DNA of 64,000 bases from JAVVWB01 sp036652335 (GCA_036652335.1 JAVVWB010000007.1:48186-112185); one strand, 5' to 3'; shown: positions 43,902-52,352, counted from the first letter of the stretch. A program made the numbers and translations. Notes: generated from the letters alone by a model not told the origin.

Positions 43902-45353
43902 CTATCTTGTCTTTGTTCCCTGGTATGTCTTAAGTTTGCCTGTAAGCTTTGTGCACTGGTTAAGAAGTTCGTTAGGTGTTGTGCCTGATTCAAGCATCTT
44001 GAACCAGCCTTCTGCCTTTGAATGAAGTACTCCAACCTTGTCTTTTCCGACGAGCTGTGTACCATTCTGTGCCCAGAAGAATCCACCATTTTCCTGACGG
44101 CCTTGGAGTACGAAACGGATTTCGCCTTTTGCCATTGCGTCTTTAAGGGAAACACCCTTCTTGTCCTGGTAAAGTGCGATTGCTGCGATAATGCCAGCAT
44201 CGTCTTTACGCTGACGGTTAACCATGATACCTGCTACTGTGTCTTTAAATTCTGTCATGAAGTTGAAGTCACCCTGTGAGTCTCCAGCTCCGAAGATAGG
44301 ACCGTGACCGTTGTAGAGAGGTACAAGAACTTTTGCTACTGATTCTGATTTACCTACGCCCTGTGTCTGTGCGTGGAAGTCATAATCGTATTCGTTGATG
44401 TATTTACCGTTCTTGAGTTTGTATGTCATTGCAAGGCAGTCTCTAAGTCCTTCGAGGTTCCATGCACGCATAAGTCCTCTGATTGTTGTTACAGGTGATG
44501 CTGAGCAGATGTAAACGTCGATTCCGTTTGCGTCGAGCTTTTTAATGAGTTCTCTCATTTCAACTGATACGCCTGTGCATACACGGAAAGATACTGACTT
44601 TTCGCCTGTGATGCTCTTGTAGCCTTTGGGGCTTACCCACTTTGCCTTTGTCCAGTTCTTAGGATCTTTCTGGCCGAGTTCTGTGTAGAACTTGTGTGAG
44701 TCGTATGCAAGCTGTTCTGCTTCTGCAGGTGTCATATCTGTGAAGAAGTATCCGATCCAGGGATATGATACTGATACGCTTGTTGAATCTCCGATTGCAT
44801 CATACATAAGGCGAAGTTTTGCTGCGAATTCCTGCCAATCGGCTGTCTTCTGCCAGTCAGCTGCCTTTGCCTGTTTTGATGCGTCTGCTGCTACATAGCC
44901 CTTCTTGTAAAGCTTTGCATATGCTGCTGCAACGTCTTTTGCAAGTTTAGCTACTGTTGCGTGACCGTAGTCTTCGCCGAGATCCAAGTTAGGATCAGGA
45001 ACGCCTGTGATAGCTATCTTGTACATATCAGCAGGTTTTACTGCGAAACGAAGGTTTTCGATCTGGTAGATGAAAAGCTGTTCCTGTACGTCTGTGAGTG
45101 AAATTGTGTTGTCACAGTCAAATACTGCATAAGGTCTGATTTCAGGGTTGTAGTTGATGTTGTTTCTTCCGAAAGCATCGAACATGTCGTTGATTACTTT
45201 CTTTGTGTTGGCTTCCCAACCCTTAGATGTGAGATACTGTGTTGCCTTCTTTGTGTAGGGTTCTGGTGCTACTGTCATTGCTGATGCTACACATGAGAAA
45301 GCTACTACTGCTACAAGTGCGAGCATTACTACTTTGGAAAATTTCTTAACCAT
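43902..45353 (-). CDS. Secreted HAD-superfamily phosphatase, phosphorylcholine phosphatase-like
   Basis: An exported HAD phosphatase of 483 residues from ATG 45353 (GGAAGGAG upstream; the frame also opens four codons earlier at GTG 45365). The signal peptide is clear (cleavage near VASA). HAD motif I is D-C-D-N-T (79-83), motif II lies in ICSASP, and motif IV is GAGDSQGD. The large insert and overall pattern resemble Pseudomonas PchP, which dephosphorylates phosphorylcholine and phosphoethanolamine. Codon use is markedly more GC-rich than the window average, like the shell genes, suggesting high expression. It follows eutQ but has its own promoters. A phosphoethanolamine substrate is inference from position. 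Confidence 0.75.
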   Translation of the reverse strand: MVKKFSKVVMLALVAVVAFSCVASAMTVAPEPYTKKATQYLTSKGWEANTKKVINDMFDAFGRNNINYNPEIRPYAVFDCDNTISLTDVQEQLFIYQIENLRFAVKPADMYKIAITGVPDPNLDLGEDYGHATVAKLAKDVAAAYAKLYKKGYVAADASKQAKAADWQKTADWQEFAAKLRLMYDAIGDSTSVSVSYPWIGYFFTDMTPAEAEQLAYDSHKFYTELGQKDPKNWTKAKWVSPKGYKSITGEKSVSFRVCTGVSVEMRELIKKLDANGIDVYICSASPVTTIRGLMRAWNLEGLRDCLAMTYKLKNGKYINEYDYDFHAQTQGVGKSESVAKVLVPLYNGHGPIFGAGDSQGDFNFMTEFKDTVAGIMVNRQRKDDAGIIAAIALYQDKKGVSLKDAMAKGEIRFVLQGRQENGGFFWAQNGTQLVGKDKVGVLHSKAEGWFKMLESGTTPNELLNQCTKLTGKLKTYQGTKTR

Positions 45354-45394
45354 AATAACAAACACTCCTTCCAGATTTTGTGGTACTTTTTGTA

Positions 45395-45422
45395 ATTATA
45401 GACTATTTTAGCCTATTTGCAA
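45395..45422 (-). promoter_or_regulatory. Proximal promoter of the phosphatase gene
   Basis: TTGCAA, 16-base spacer, TATAAT on the minus strand, about 42 bases upstream of the ATG. Confidence 0.6.
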
Positions 45423-45423
45423 A

Positions 45424-45590
45424 CATACTATGTGTTGCTTTTTTAAAATAAACGCCGCCAGAAAGTATGCTCCCTGTGTAAGTCATAATCTTTTCTTGGT
45501 GTCTTTAACCTTTGTTATTTATCTCACAAAGGGGCGCGCCGACAAAAAGTAAAGATTTATTAACTTGCGGTTTTATTGGCAACCATCTTG
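45424..45590 (-). promoter_or_regulatory. GC-rich transcribed spacer between two phosphatase promoters
   Basis: This minus-strand stretch follows the distal promoter and stands out by composition (an AscI-like GGCGCGCC at 45533-45540 and a CTGGCGGCG block) in an AT-rich region. A hairpin CCTTTGT/ACAAAGG pairs 45526-45532 with 45509-45515. It could be a regulatory leader or a small RNA; no known class recognised. Confidence 0.35.
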
Positions 45591-45594
45591 AATG

Positions 45595-45623
45595 ATATTA
45601 GGATAGCTACTATCTTATGTCAA
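45595..45623 (-). promoter_or_regulatory. Distal, consensus-like promoter upstream of the phosphatase
   Basis: TTGACA, exactly 17 bases, TAATAT on the minus strand, just downstream of eutQ. It would make a leader of about 235 bases before the phosphatase start. Confidence 0.65.
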
Positions 45624-45641
45624 TAGCCATATATCATTTTT

Positions 45642-45678
45642 GTGGGAAAATATTTTATATTTTGTTATATTTTCCCAC
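45642..45678. other. Inverted repeat after eutQ
   Basis: GTGGGAAAATAT pairs with ATATTTTCCCAC (12 bases each arm, 13-base loop), 36 bases past the eutQ stop and just before the distal phosphatase promoter. It may end the eut transcript, though the minus-strand side lacks a T-run, or be an operator. Confidence 0.5.
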
Positions 45679-45713
45679 TTTATCAATTAAATTTGGTTTT
45701 TATTTCTCTAATC

Positions 45714-46154
45714 TTAACTCTGTGATGACCAGTTGGCAGGATATACAAAGTATGCGTATCTTGTTCCTGGTGTGGACTTGAAGTGGATATGTGTGTTTTT
45801 AGGAATATAGATTACATCTCCTGGGTTTCCTCTTACGATTCTTCCGTCAATTTCGATGTCTAGTACTCCTGAAATGACATAATCCCATTCATCATATGTA
45901 AGTGTCCATTCAAAGTCTGTGTTAGGAGCAAGCTCCATTATGCCACAACCCATTCTCGGTGTTTCTTCAAGGGTTGTTATGTCTTTTAAAGAAACTCCTG
46001 CTTGTTCAAATGGTTCACATTTTACTGTTGATGTCTGAACCATTAGAACTCCGCTGGGGTCTTTTCTTTTTACGAAATCGGCTTCTGCTGATCCCATCGT
46101 TTCTCTGAGAACCTCTGTAACAATGTCACGTATGAGTTTTTCGCTAGCGTTCAA
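45714..46154 (-). CDS. eutQ: Ethanolamine utilization protein EutQ (cupin, acetate kinase-like)
   Basis: A 146-residue cupin protein, last gene of the eut operon. The N-terminal amphipathic helix (MNASEKLIRDIVTEVLRETMG) resembles an encapsulation peptide that would target it to the shell, and the cupin core has DEWDYVISGVLDIEIDGR and GDVIYIPKNTHIHF. Salmonella EutQ has been reported to have acetate kinase activity, which would complete ATP formation after PduL; no ackA is in the window. It follows eutH by 28 bases. Confidence 0.9.
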   Translation of the reverse strand: MNASEKLIRDIVTEVLRETMGSAEADFVKRKDPSGVLMVQTSTVKCEPFEQAGVSLKDITTLEETPRMGCGIMELAPNTDFEWTLTYDEWDYVISGVLDIEIDGRIVRGNPGDVIYIPKNTHIHFKSTPGTRYAYFVYPANWSSQS

Positions 46155-46182
46155 TATTTACACAACCTTTCCGTCGCTTGTA

Positions 46183-47406
46183 TTACTTCTGTGATCCTTC
46201 TACTTTTGCAAGAAGTTTAGGTGCAAGAATGCAGGAAAGGATTACTGCTGTAATACCTGCTGTAAGTTTTCCCACAACGACAGGGAAAATCATTTCTGGG
46301 TTAGCACCTGCTGTAAAGCCAAGGTGGTCACCAAATACGAATGATGCTGATACTGCAAAAGCAACGTTAAGAAGTTTTGCTTTCGGTGTCATGTCACCCA
46401 TTATGTTAAACATAGCAATGTTGTTTGCAAGTGATGCAACCATACCAGCAGAACCAGCTTCGTTCATTCCTAGTACTTTTCCTAGTTTTTCAAGGGCTGA
46501 ACCAAATGTCTTTGTTATCCATTTAACCATTGGGAATGCACCAATCAATACTATTGCTATCTGACCGCAAACAAGTAGCCCTGATTCAAGAGGTACTGTA
46601 CCACCGTTCTTTTCAGCATCTACCATTATGTCGAATAAGGGGAATCTGATTCCTGTTACATATTCAAATACTGCAATTGCTGTAAGAACTGTGATAAGGA
46701 CTGTTACTCCTGTTCCAAACTTGTTAAATCCTTTTATCATTTTATCTGGTGCAAACCAGAGTCCCATGCAGATTATACCAGCGATGAGGATTACAGGAAT
46801 AAGGTTTACAAGTATTACATCAAGTCCAATTTTGTACTGTGTAAGGTTCATTACGAGTCCACCAGCAATACAGCCAAGTGGAATTGTGATAAGGCCAGCA
46901 AGTACACCGCAACCAAGGTAAGGACGATCTTCAGGCTTTATGATTGAGAGTGCAACTGGGATTGTAAATACAATTGTCGGCCCCATCATTGAACCAAGGA
47001 TAAGTCCTGCAAAGTTTCCGATTGTTTCATTGCCTGCAAGTTGCATTGCAAGTGGGTATCCCCCCATGTCGTTTGCAAGAAGTGATGTTGCAAACATTGC
47101 AGGGTCTGCACCCAACATGCTGTAGACAGGGACGATAAATGGTTTGAGTATGATTGCTAGTACAGGTGCTGCTGCAACAACCCCAGCCATGGCAATAGCA
47201 AGTGATCCCATTGCCATGAATCCGTTTTCAAATTCTTCGCCGTATCCAAGTTTGTTACCACGAATTCTATCGATGGCACCTACAAGCATGAATATCATCA
47301 TTATAAAGATTATTACTGAGTTTACAGAAAGTCCTGCAACCCATGCAGAGAATGATTCTGTAAACACTGCTGTGTTTGTTAAGTTGGAAATAAGTTCGTT
47401 GAACAA
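46183..47406 (-). CDS. eutH: Ethanolamine transporter EutH
   Basis: A 407-residue inner-membrane protein with about eleven hydrophobic segments. The early VGAIDRIRGNKLGYGEEFENGF segment and LGDHLGFTAGANPEMIFPVVVGKL-like C-terminal region (split across residues 360-385) are characteristic of EutH, which facilitates ethanolamine entry when external levels or pH are low. It lies between the PduT-like shell gene and eutQ. Confidence 0.95.
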   Translation of the reverse strand: MFNELISNLTNTAVFTESFSAWVAGLSVNSVIIFIMMIFMLVGAIDRIRGNKLGYGEEFENGFMAMGSLAIAMAGVVAAAPVLAIILKPFIVPVYSMLGADPAMFATSLLANDMGGYPLAMQLAGNETIGNFAGLILGSMMGPTIVFTIPVALSIIKPEDRPYLGCGVLAGLITIPLGCIAGGLVMNLTQYKIGLDVILVNLIPVILIAGIICMGLWFAPDKMIKGFNKFGTGVTVLITVLTAIAVFEYVTGIRFPLFDIMVDAEKNGGTVPLESGLLVCGQIAIVLIGAFPMVKWITKTFGSALEKLGKVLGMNEAGSAGMVASLANNIAMFNIMGDMTPKAKLLNVAFAVSASFVFGDHLGFTAGANPEMIFPVVVGKLTAGITAVILSCILAPKLLAKVEGSQK

Positions 47407-47444
47407 CTAAAAAACTCCTCTCAGTATTATGTTTTGAGCGTTTA

Positions 47445-47984
47445 TTAGAGCAATGACTTAAATAGTTCAGGAGCAGGTCTTGGTATTACTGTTGTCTGTA
47501 CAAGCAATTCTACATTTTCTGTAGCAGCTTTGACAGCAGCTTTTACTGCAGCAACGTCTCCTGTAAGTGTTACAAAGCCTTTTCCACCAATTGCAAATCC
47601 TGTGCGAACTTCAATTAGGTCTACTTCGGCTGCTTTTGCAGCGACGTCAGCAGCAAATATTGCAGACGCAACTGAGTAGAATTCCATTACACCAACGGCT
47701 CCGTAATTTGTTATTTGCGTCGTTTGAGAAATTGCGGGGATAAGCTGGTTGTGGATGTTTGGAATTATTAATGTGTCTACTATTGTTTCTGCTCCGTATG
47801 TTTTTCCCTCTGCCATTGAAGATTTAACATCTGCGACGTCTCCACTTACAATGATCATGTATTTACCGGGGCAAATTGTGCATGCACGCAATAGTTCGAC
47901 AGGAGCAACTTTGACCATATAGTCGCATGTTTCGATTCCTCTTGCGATGCTGTTAAGCTCAATCATTCCGATTGCTTTTCTCAT
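47445..47984 (-). CDS. pduT: PduT-like tandem-BMC shell protein with Fe-S cysteine
   Basis: A 179-residue protein with two BMC domains (about 1-85 and 95-178) that assembles as a pseudohexameric trimer. In the first domain ACTICPGKYMII places cysteines at 35 and 38; the CPG cysteine matches the residue that in PduT holds a [4Fe-4S] cluster at the trimer pore. It is 3 bases after the PduS-like gene. Together they would move electrons across the shell, for example to reoxidise NADH or reduce cobalamin. PduS/PduT belong to propanediol compartments in Salmonella, so their place here is notable. Confidence 0.88.
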   Translation of the reverse strand: MRKAIGMIELNSIARGIETCDYMVKVAPVELLRACTICPGKYMIIVSGDVADVKSSMAEGKTYGAETIVDTLIIPNIHNQLIPAISQTTQITNYGAVGVMEFYSVASAIFAADVAAKAAEVDLIEVRTGFAIGGKGFVTLTGDVAAVKAAVKAATENVELLVQTTVIPRPAPELFKSLL

Positions 47985-47987
47985 AGG

Positions 47988-49349
47988 TTATCTCCCTCCC
48001 CCAGAACAGATAAGTATTCCGTCTGCTGTTACTTCTTTTACCACTCCGGCAAATCCTGTGTGTATGTTTGCTGATATGCCCTCTTGTGCCTCTGCTACAA
48101 GTTGTCCCTTCTGTACAGTGTCGCCTGCTTTGACTATTGCAGTTGCAGGTTTACCGATGTGCTGACGAAGTGGAACAAATACACTTTCAGGTGAAAGTGT
48201 GAGGCAGTCTTGAGCGTGGTTATGGTAGTATTCTGAGAGTCCGAGACGTGCAACAAGACGTTCTGTTGGGATTCTTCTTTCGTTGATTCCCTGTCTGGCT
48301 TCCGGTGTCATGAGACGTTCCTGTGACAGACCTCTTTCTCTTAGCTTTGTTTTAAAGTAAGCATTTACTTTGCGTGGCGAGAGTCCCATCGGACAGGCAA
48401 ACATTTCACATGCTCCACAGTCACAACAGTTCTGTGCATCACCAAATGAACGGAGGAATTCCTGATCATCAGTGATTTGGTTTTCTCTCCACATGTTTCT
48501 CATTACAAGGTGTGGGCGCATTTGATGTCCAATCATGTAACGAGGGCAAAGGTCTGTGCACATGCGACACTGTATACATGAGCTTCTTGTCTGATGACGA
48601 ATTGTCTCAATTGGAAGTGTTGCACGCTTTACAAGGTAGTGGTCTTTCGGAAGGACTATTACATTTCCTGTCGTCTTTGTAACTACTGCTTGTGATATTT
48701 TTTCTTTATCTGTTACTACTTTTCCCATCATTGGACCACCTTCAATTATGATGTAATCATCATAGAGAGGCCCTGCCTGTTCGATGCATTTCACAAGTGA
48801 TGTTCCAATAGGAACGTTCAACATTATTGTGTTTTTTACATCACCAGTTACAGAGAGGAATTTTTCACATACAGGGGTACCATTGAGTGCATTATGTACG
48901 TTGAGCATTGTTCCTACGTTGTCAACAACACAGTTTACATCAAGTGGCAATCCTCTTTCTGGTACTGATCGTCCTGTTACAAACTGTACCATGGACTGTT
49001 CGTCACCAGCAGGATAGTATGTGGGCATTTCTGAAATTTCAATATTAGCTCCGGCTTTGTTAATGGCAGTCTTTAGTGCTGCTATTTCGGGTACATATTT
49101 ACCTTTGAGTGCTATAACGAGTTTCGTTGCACCAAGGTGTGCACCTGTTTTTAAAACAGCATCGACTACTTCATCAGCAAAGTTACGACATATAAATTTG
49201 TCTGTCTCAATGAGCGGTTCACATTCTGCTGCGTTGATGATTAAATATTCCGCTTTAGAGTTCAATTTTACATGAGTAGGAAATCCGGCGCCTCCGGCTC
49301 CAACGATACCGGCTGCTTTTACTGTCTCAATGAAGTTCATATCCGTCAA
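47988..49349 (-). CDS. pduS: PduS-like flavin/Fe-S oxidoreductase (RnfC-type)
   Basis: A 453-residue soluble RnfC-like protein. The N-terminus has GAGGAGFPTHVKL (NADH-site glycine loop) and INAAECEPL (FMN region); two [4Fe-4S] motifs follow, CIQCRMCTDLCP and CCDCGACEMFACP; a barrel-sandwich lipoyl-like domain closes the protein. PduS in Salmonella reduces cobalamin for the adenosyltransferase. Here EutT and the B12-dependent EutBC give it the same potential job. TTG at 49349 or ATG at 49340 may be the start; the ribosome-binding site AGGAAG favours the former. Confidence 0.9.
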   Translation of the reverse strand: MTDMNFIETVKAAGIVGAGGAGFPTHVKLNSKAEYLIINAAECEPLIETDKFICRNFADEVVDAVLKTGAHLGATKLVIALKGKYVPEIAALKTAINKAGANIEISEMPTYYPAGDEQSMVQFVTGRSVPERGLPLDVNCVVDNVGTMLNVHNALNGTPVCEKFLSVTGDVKNTIMLNVPIGTSLVKCIEQAGPLYDDYIIIEGGPMMGKVVTDKEKISQAVVTKTTGNVIVLPKDHYLVKRATLPIETIRHQTRSSCIQCRMCTDLCPRYMIGHQMRPHLVMRNMWRENQITDDQEFLRSFGDAQNCCDCGACEMFACPMGLSPRKVNAYFKTKLRERGLSQERLMTPEARQGINERRIPTERLVARLGLSEYYHNHAQDCLTLSPESVFVPLRQHIGKPATAIVKAGDTVQKGQLVAEAQEGISANIHTGFAGVVKEVTADGILICSGGGR

Positions 49350-49359
49350 TCACACTTCC

Positions 49360-49641
49360 TTAAAGAACACTGGGTTCGATTTCACTGTCATCTACAATTG
49401 CAACGACCGAGGCATCAACAGGATTGTATCTGTCTCCACTAGCACTACGTGCAGAGCTTCCGCCTACATAGATGACTATTTCACCGTTTCCAGCGCCTAT
49501 CATGTCTGCTGCGACAATTGGGACTCCTTCTTTTAATCCGCTAATGATATTAATCGGCTGTAATATGAGTAGTTTTATGCCACATAGACGCTGTTCTTTT
49601 CTTGTTGCCCATATATTACCAATTACTTTAGCTATTCTCAT
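49360..49641 (-). CDS. eutN: BMC pentameric vertex protein EutN
   Basis: A 93-residue EutN/CcmL-family protein with a full pattern (MRIAKVIGNIWATRK, GAGNGEIVIYVGGSSAR and the C-terminal DASVVAIVD). Pentamers close the vertices of the shell. Only one such gene is present in the locus. It sits between the Cys-rich small protein and the PduS-like gene. Confidence 0.95.
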   Translation of the reverse strand: MRIAKVIGNIWATRKEQRLCGIKLLILQPINIISGLKEGVPIVAADMIGAGNGEIVIYVGGSSARSASGDRYNPVDASVVAIVDDSEIEPSVL

Positions 49642-49660
49642 ATTCCAACCTCCTTATATA

Positions 49661-49975
49661 TTAGTTTTTAACAATGGAAATCCCATTATTAGCAGCGTAT
49701 TCTTTAGCCAAATCAGTGAGGATCGTTTTCTCACCTACTACTATTTTCGTGATACCCTGTTTTCTGGCATCTGCGACATTACTCTCTGTTAAGACTCTTT
49801 TGGTTATAATCATTTCCTTCAAAGGAGCTGATTGAGTGCAAACAGAAGACTGAGTTGTGTCGGGGCAGCACGTTTTTGCACTACATTCTGAAGATGTTGA
49901 CTTGTTGTTCTCCATTTCTTGGAGTTTCGCCATTACTCGGGCAAGTATTTCGTTTACCAATGCCTCGTAGTTCAT
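49661..49975 (-). CDS. Small BMC-associated protein with amphipathic N-helix and four cysteines
   Basis: A 104-residue protein I cannot name. Residues 2-21 form an amphipathic helix of the encapsulation-peptide type. A Ser/Thr-rich linker then carries Cys 31, 36, 37 and 46. The C-terminal 45 residues (KRVLTESNVADARKQGITKIVV ... LAKEYAANNGI) resemble the small domain found at the start of EutT and EutQ-like proteins. Position between eutJ and eutN and tight spacing make it a real operon member. It may be a shell-targeted metal or Fe-S carrier; that is speculation. Confidence 0.7.
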   Translation of the reverse strand: MNYEALVNEILARVMAKLQEMENNKSTSSECSAKTCCPDTTQSSVCTQSAPLKEMIITKRVLTESNVADARKQGITKIVVGEKTILTDLAKEYAANNGISIVKN

Positions 49976-49992
49976 CTTCTATCCCCCCTTAA

Positions 49993-50811
49993 CTATAGTT
50001 TGCAGTTTATCGCAATTCCGGCCGGAGTGACGAGAAATGGATCTGCTGGTTTTACTGTTTTTATTCCTGTTACTTTTTCAAAGACTGTTTCTATTCCTGT
50101 AAAGCAACAGGTTCCTCCACAAAGATATATTGTGTCGACTTCTTCCGGCTTTATGTATTTATTGACGATTGTCGCCATTTTTTCTATTACCGGTCTGACG
50201 ATAGGCATTATCTCTTTGTGTCTGGAATAGTCCATTTTTATCTCGTCCGCTTCCGGTACAGTTATATGGTAATTCCCTGCTAAAACAAGGCTTAGGTGGG
50301 TGCCCCCTGTAGGTTCATCATATATCTCGGTAACTTCACCGTCTTTTACAACAGCAAGCCCTGTAGTTCCTCCACCAATGTCAACGATTACGCCGTCCTT
50401 TATTTTGTATATCGCATTAGCTGCTGAGGGTTCATCTAGTATTGCTGTAACCTCAAAACCTGCACCTTCTGCAATGTACTGGTGAGTACGAGCGCTACTT
50501 TCAGTCCCTGCCGGCATTGCTATTGCACATTCAAGAAGTTCTACACCTATTCTCTTTTCAATTTTAGCCTTTAGTTCTTTGACTATTTCAAGAGCACCTG
50601 TGTAATCAATTACAACACCGTCTTTTAGTACTGAAGCTGCCTTTTTCTCACATGCAACAGGATTGTTGTCTTCGTCAACAACGACTAAAACTATGAAGGC
50701 TGTTCCTAAATCAAGTCCCGTTTTGTATATAGGTTTCTTAGGTTTAACTGTCTTTTTTTCGGTTTTTGATACCGCAGACATATACATATCAATTCTTTTT
50801 AAATCTAGCAT
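49993..50811 (-). CDS. eutJ: Ethanolamine utilization chaperonin-like protein EutJ
   Basis: A 272-residue actin/Hsp70-fold protein. Phosphate-1 motif GLDLGTAFIVLVVVDE, phosphate-2 region VDIGGGTTGLAVVKDG and the adenosine motif IYLCGGTCCFTGIE are visible. EutJ is conserved in eut loci; it lacks the substrate-binding half of Hsp70 and its role (assembly or reactivation) is unproven. A 30-residue basic N-terminal extension precedes the fold. Confidence 0.92.
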   Translation of the reverse strand: MLDLKRIDMYMSAVSKTEKKTVKPKKPIYKTGLDLGTAFIVLVVVDEDNNPVACEKKAASVLKDGVVIDYTGALEIVKELKAKIEKRIGVELLECAIAMPAGTESSARTHQYIAEGAGFEVTAILDEPSAANAIYKIKDGVIVDIGGGTTGLAVVKDGEVTEIYDEPTGGTHLSLVLAGNYHITVPEADEIKMDYSRHKEIMPIVRPVIEKMATIVNKYIKPEEVDTIYLCGGTCCFTGIETVFEKVTGIKTVKPADPFLVTPAGIAINCKL

Positions 50812-50830
50812 TGGACACTCCCTGTTTCCC

Positions 50831-51445
50831 TTATTTTATTATTCTGCCTAGTGTGAAGCCCTCTACTCCAGATCCGTTAGCTTCATCAAAGTCTATGTGC
50901 ATACGGAAGCTGAATTTGTCACTTACTCTAAGCAAAACGTCTTTTAAGATTACAGGACGGTCAGAAAATATTTCTACACTGACTATCTGTTTATCTTTTA
51001 ATCCGTGGGATGCTGCATACTGGGCAGGGACGTGTACGTGTCTGCTTGCTATGATTACACCTTCTGGAATTGTTACTGTTCCACATGGACCTTCCAATGT
51101 GACAGAACCTGAGCCTGCAACGTCTCCTGAGTCTCTTACTGGTGCAGAAACTCCGAGTGCAAAGCAGTCACTCTTTGAGAGTTCTACCTGCGTGTTTTTA
51201 CGTTCCGGTCCAAGGACAGCAACATTATTTATCATACTACCTTTAGGGCCAATCAATTTTACTCTTTCTTCACAGAGAAATTGACCCGGCTGCGATAGAG
51301 GACGCTTTTTGGTGAGGGTTGCACCGTTCCCAAAAAGGATTTCTATGTGTTCTTTTGAGAGGTGTACGTGCTTTGCTGACACTTCTACTTGAACAAGTCC
51401 TGCTTTATCTATCGCTTGAAGAACTGTTGAAACTATATCCTGCAT
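50831..51445 (-). CDS. pduL: Phosphotransacylase PduL/EutD-type
   Basis: Converts acetyl-CoA and phosphate to acetyl-phosphate inside the compartment, recycling CoA. The two PduL domains are clear: VEVSAKHVHLSKEHIEILFG with zinc-ligand histidines near the N-terminus and ASRHVHVPAQYAASHGL in the second half; RDSGDVAGSGSVTLEGP lies between. The N-terminal helix MQDIVSTVLQAIDKAG looks like an encapsulation peptide. I chose ATG 51445 (GGAGGG upstream) over the frame start at 51463, which coincides with the eutT stop. 204 residues. Confidence 0.93.
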   Translation of the reverse strand: MQDIVSTVLQAIDKAGLVQVEVSAKHVHLSKEHIEILFGNGATLTKKRPLSQPGQFLCEERVKLIGPKGSMINNVAVLGPERKNTQVELSKSDCFALGVSAPVRDSGDVAGSGSVTLEGPCGTVTIPEGVIIASRHVHVPAQYAASHGLKDKQIVSVEIFSDRPVILKDVLLRVSDKFSFRMHIDFDEANGSGVEGFTLGRIIK

Positions 51446-51462
51446 TTTCAGTTCCCTCCGCA

Positions 51463-52311
51463 CTAATTCTTATATTCTTCAGCCAAGTATTTGCACATCA
51501 TTATATGAAGTGCACTTGATAGTCTGTTTAAAGTCTCGATTATATCTTTGCGTTCATAACAGTTACCAACTCTAAATGCCTGAGCTGCAGCAACTTCAAC
51601 TTCACGTACTGCTGTACGGAGCTGATTTAAGAGTGCATATATTTTACCGAGAGAGTATTCAGGCAATAGCATTTGCTTTACAGAGAAGTATTTCATTGGA
51701 TTGTGTGACCTGTCATGAATTTCTTCATGTGTCAATCCAATCATTCTCTCATTTTTCATTGGCTGATCCATAACGTCACAACGCATTATTTCACGCAATA
51801 TGTAAAGTATGTCATTCAAATCATCCAAAAGTCTTTGGCTTCCGCCTGCTTCTTGAACAAAGACCTGATTGAGTACTACGAGTCCCTGCATTGAGTCCAG
51901 TTTTCCTCTGAACAAGATTCTGGGGCTGTCTTTACCTATCAGTTTGTTGCCATGAAGCTGTGTAAGATGTTCGGGTTTTTCTGAATAGTATGCTCCACTA
52001 TCACAATCAACATATTTACCCTTTGGTGCATCAAGATGAATAGGTGCCGCAGGTACAGGTGTTACCACCTGCGGTACCTTTATTTCTTGAGTTGCAGCAG
52101 GCTGAACTGTGTTGATGTCCTCCGCCAGCACTTCTCCCCTCATCGCAGGATATCTGCGGTTCGGGTTATTGGGTAAGATTATCTTAATTTTGCGTTGGTT
52201 CAGGTATTCACGTGCAGCGGGGGAAATTATTTTCCCCTCGGGAACCTCATAGTATTCAGGTTGTCTGGCACGTAATTCGTCACGCAAGATTGCTTCTGTG
52301 ATAACCTTCAA
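51463..52311 (-). CDS. eutT: Corrinoid adenosyltransferase EutT
   Basis: Makes adenosylcobalamin, the cofactor of EutBC, from cobalamin and ATP. The 282 residues include the typical N-terminal small domain (ITEAILRDELRARQPEYYEVPEGKIISPAAREYL) and the core with DSPRILFRGKLDSMQG and EIMRCDVMDQPM. The HX11CCX2C metal motif of Salmonella EutT is not visible; only single cysteines occur, as in Listeria-type EutT. This fits a class that does not use the ferrous centre. It sits 17 bases before pduL. Confidence 0.92.
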   Translation of the reverse strand: MKVITEAILRDELRARQPEYYEVPEGKIISPAAREYLNQRKIKIILPNNPNRRYPAMRGEVLAEDINTVQPAATQEIKVPQVVTPVPAAPIHLDAPKGKYVDCDSGAYYSEKPEHLTQLHGNKLIGKDSPRILFRGKLDSMQGLVVLNQVFVQEAGGSQRLLDDLNDILYILREIMRCDVMDQPMKNERMIGLTHEEIHDRSHNPMKYFSVKQMLLPEYSLGKIYALLNQLRTAVREVEVAAAQAFRVGNCYERKDIIETLNRLSSALHIMMCKYLAEEYKN

Positions 52312-52352
52312 TGAGGTTTACCCCCCTTCCCAAACTAGTTAGTTTTATTTAC

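Noticed and set aside
45370..45470. Minus-strand 27-codon frame starting ATG ACT TAC ACA upstream of the phosphatase, as a possible leader peptide
   Set aside because: No proper ribosome-binding site, no meaningful codon run, and it overlaps the proximal promoter.
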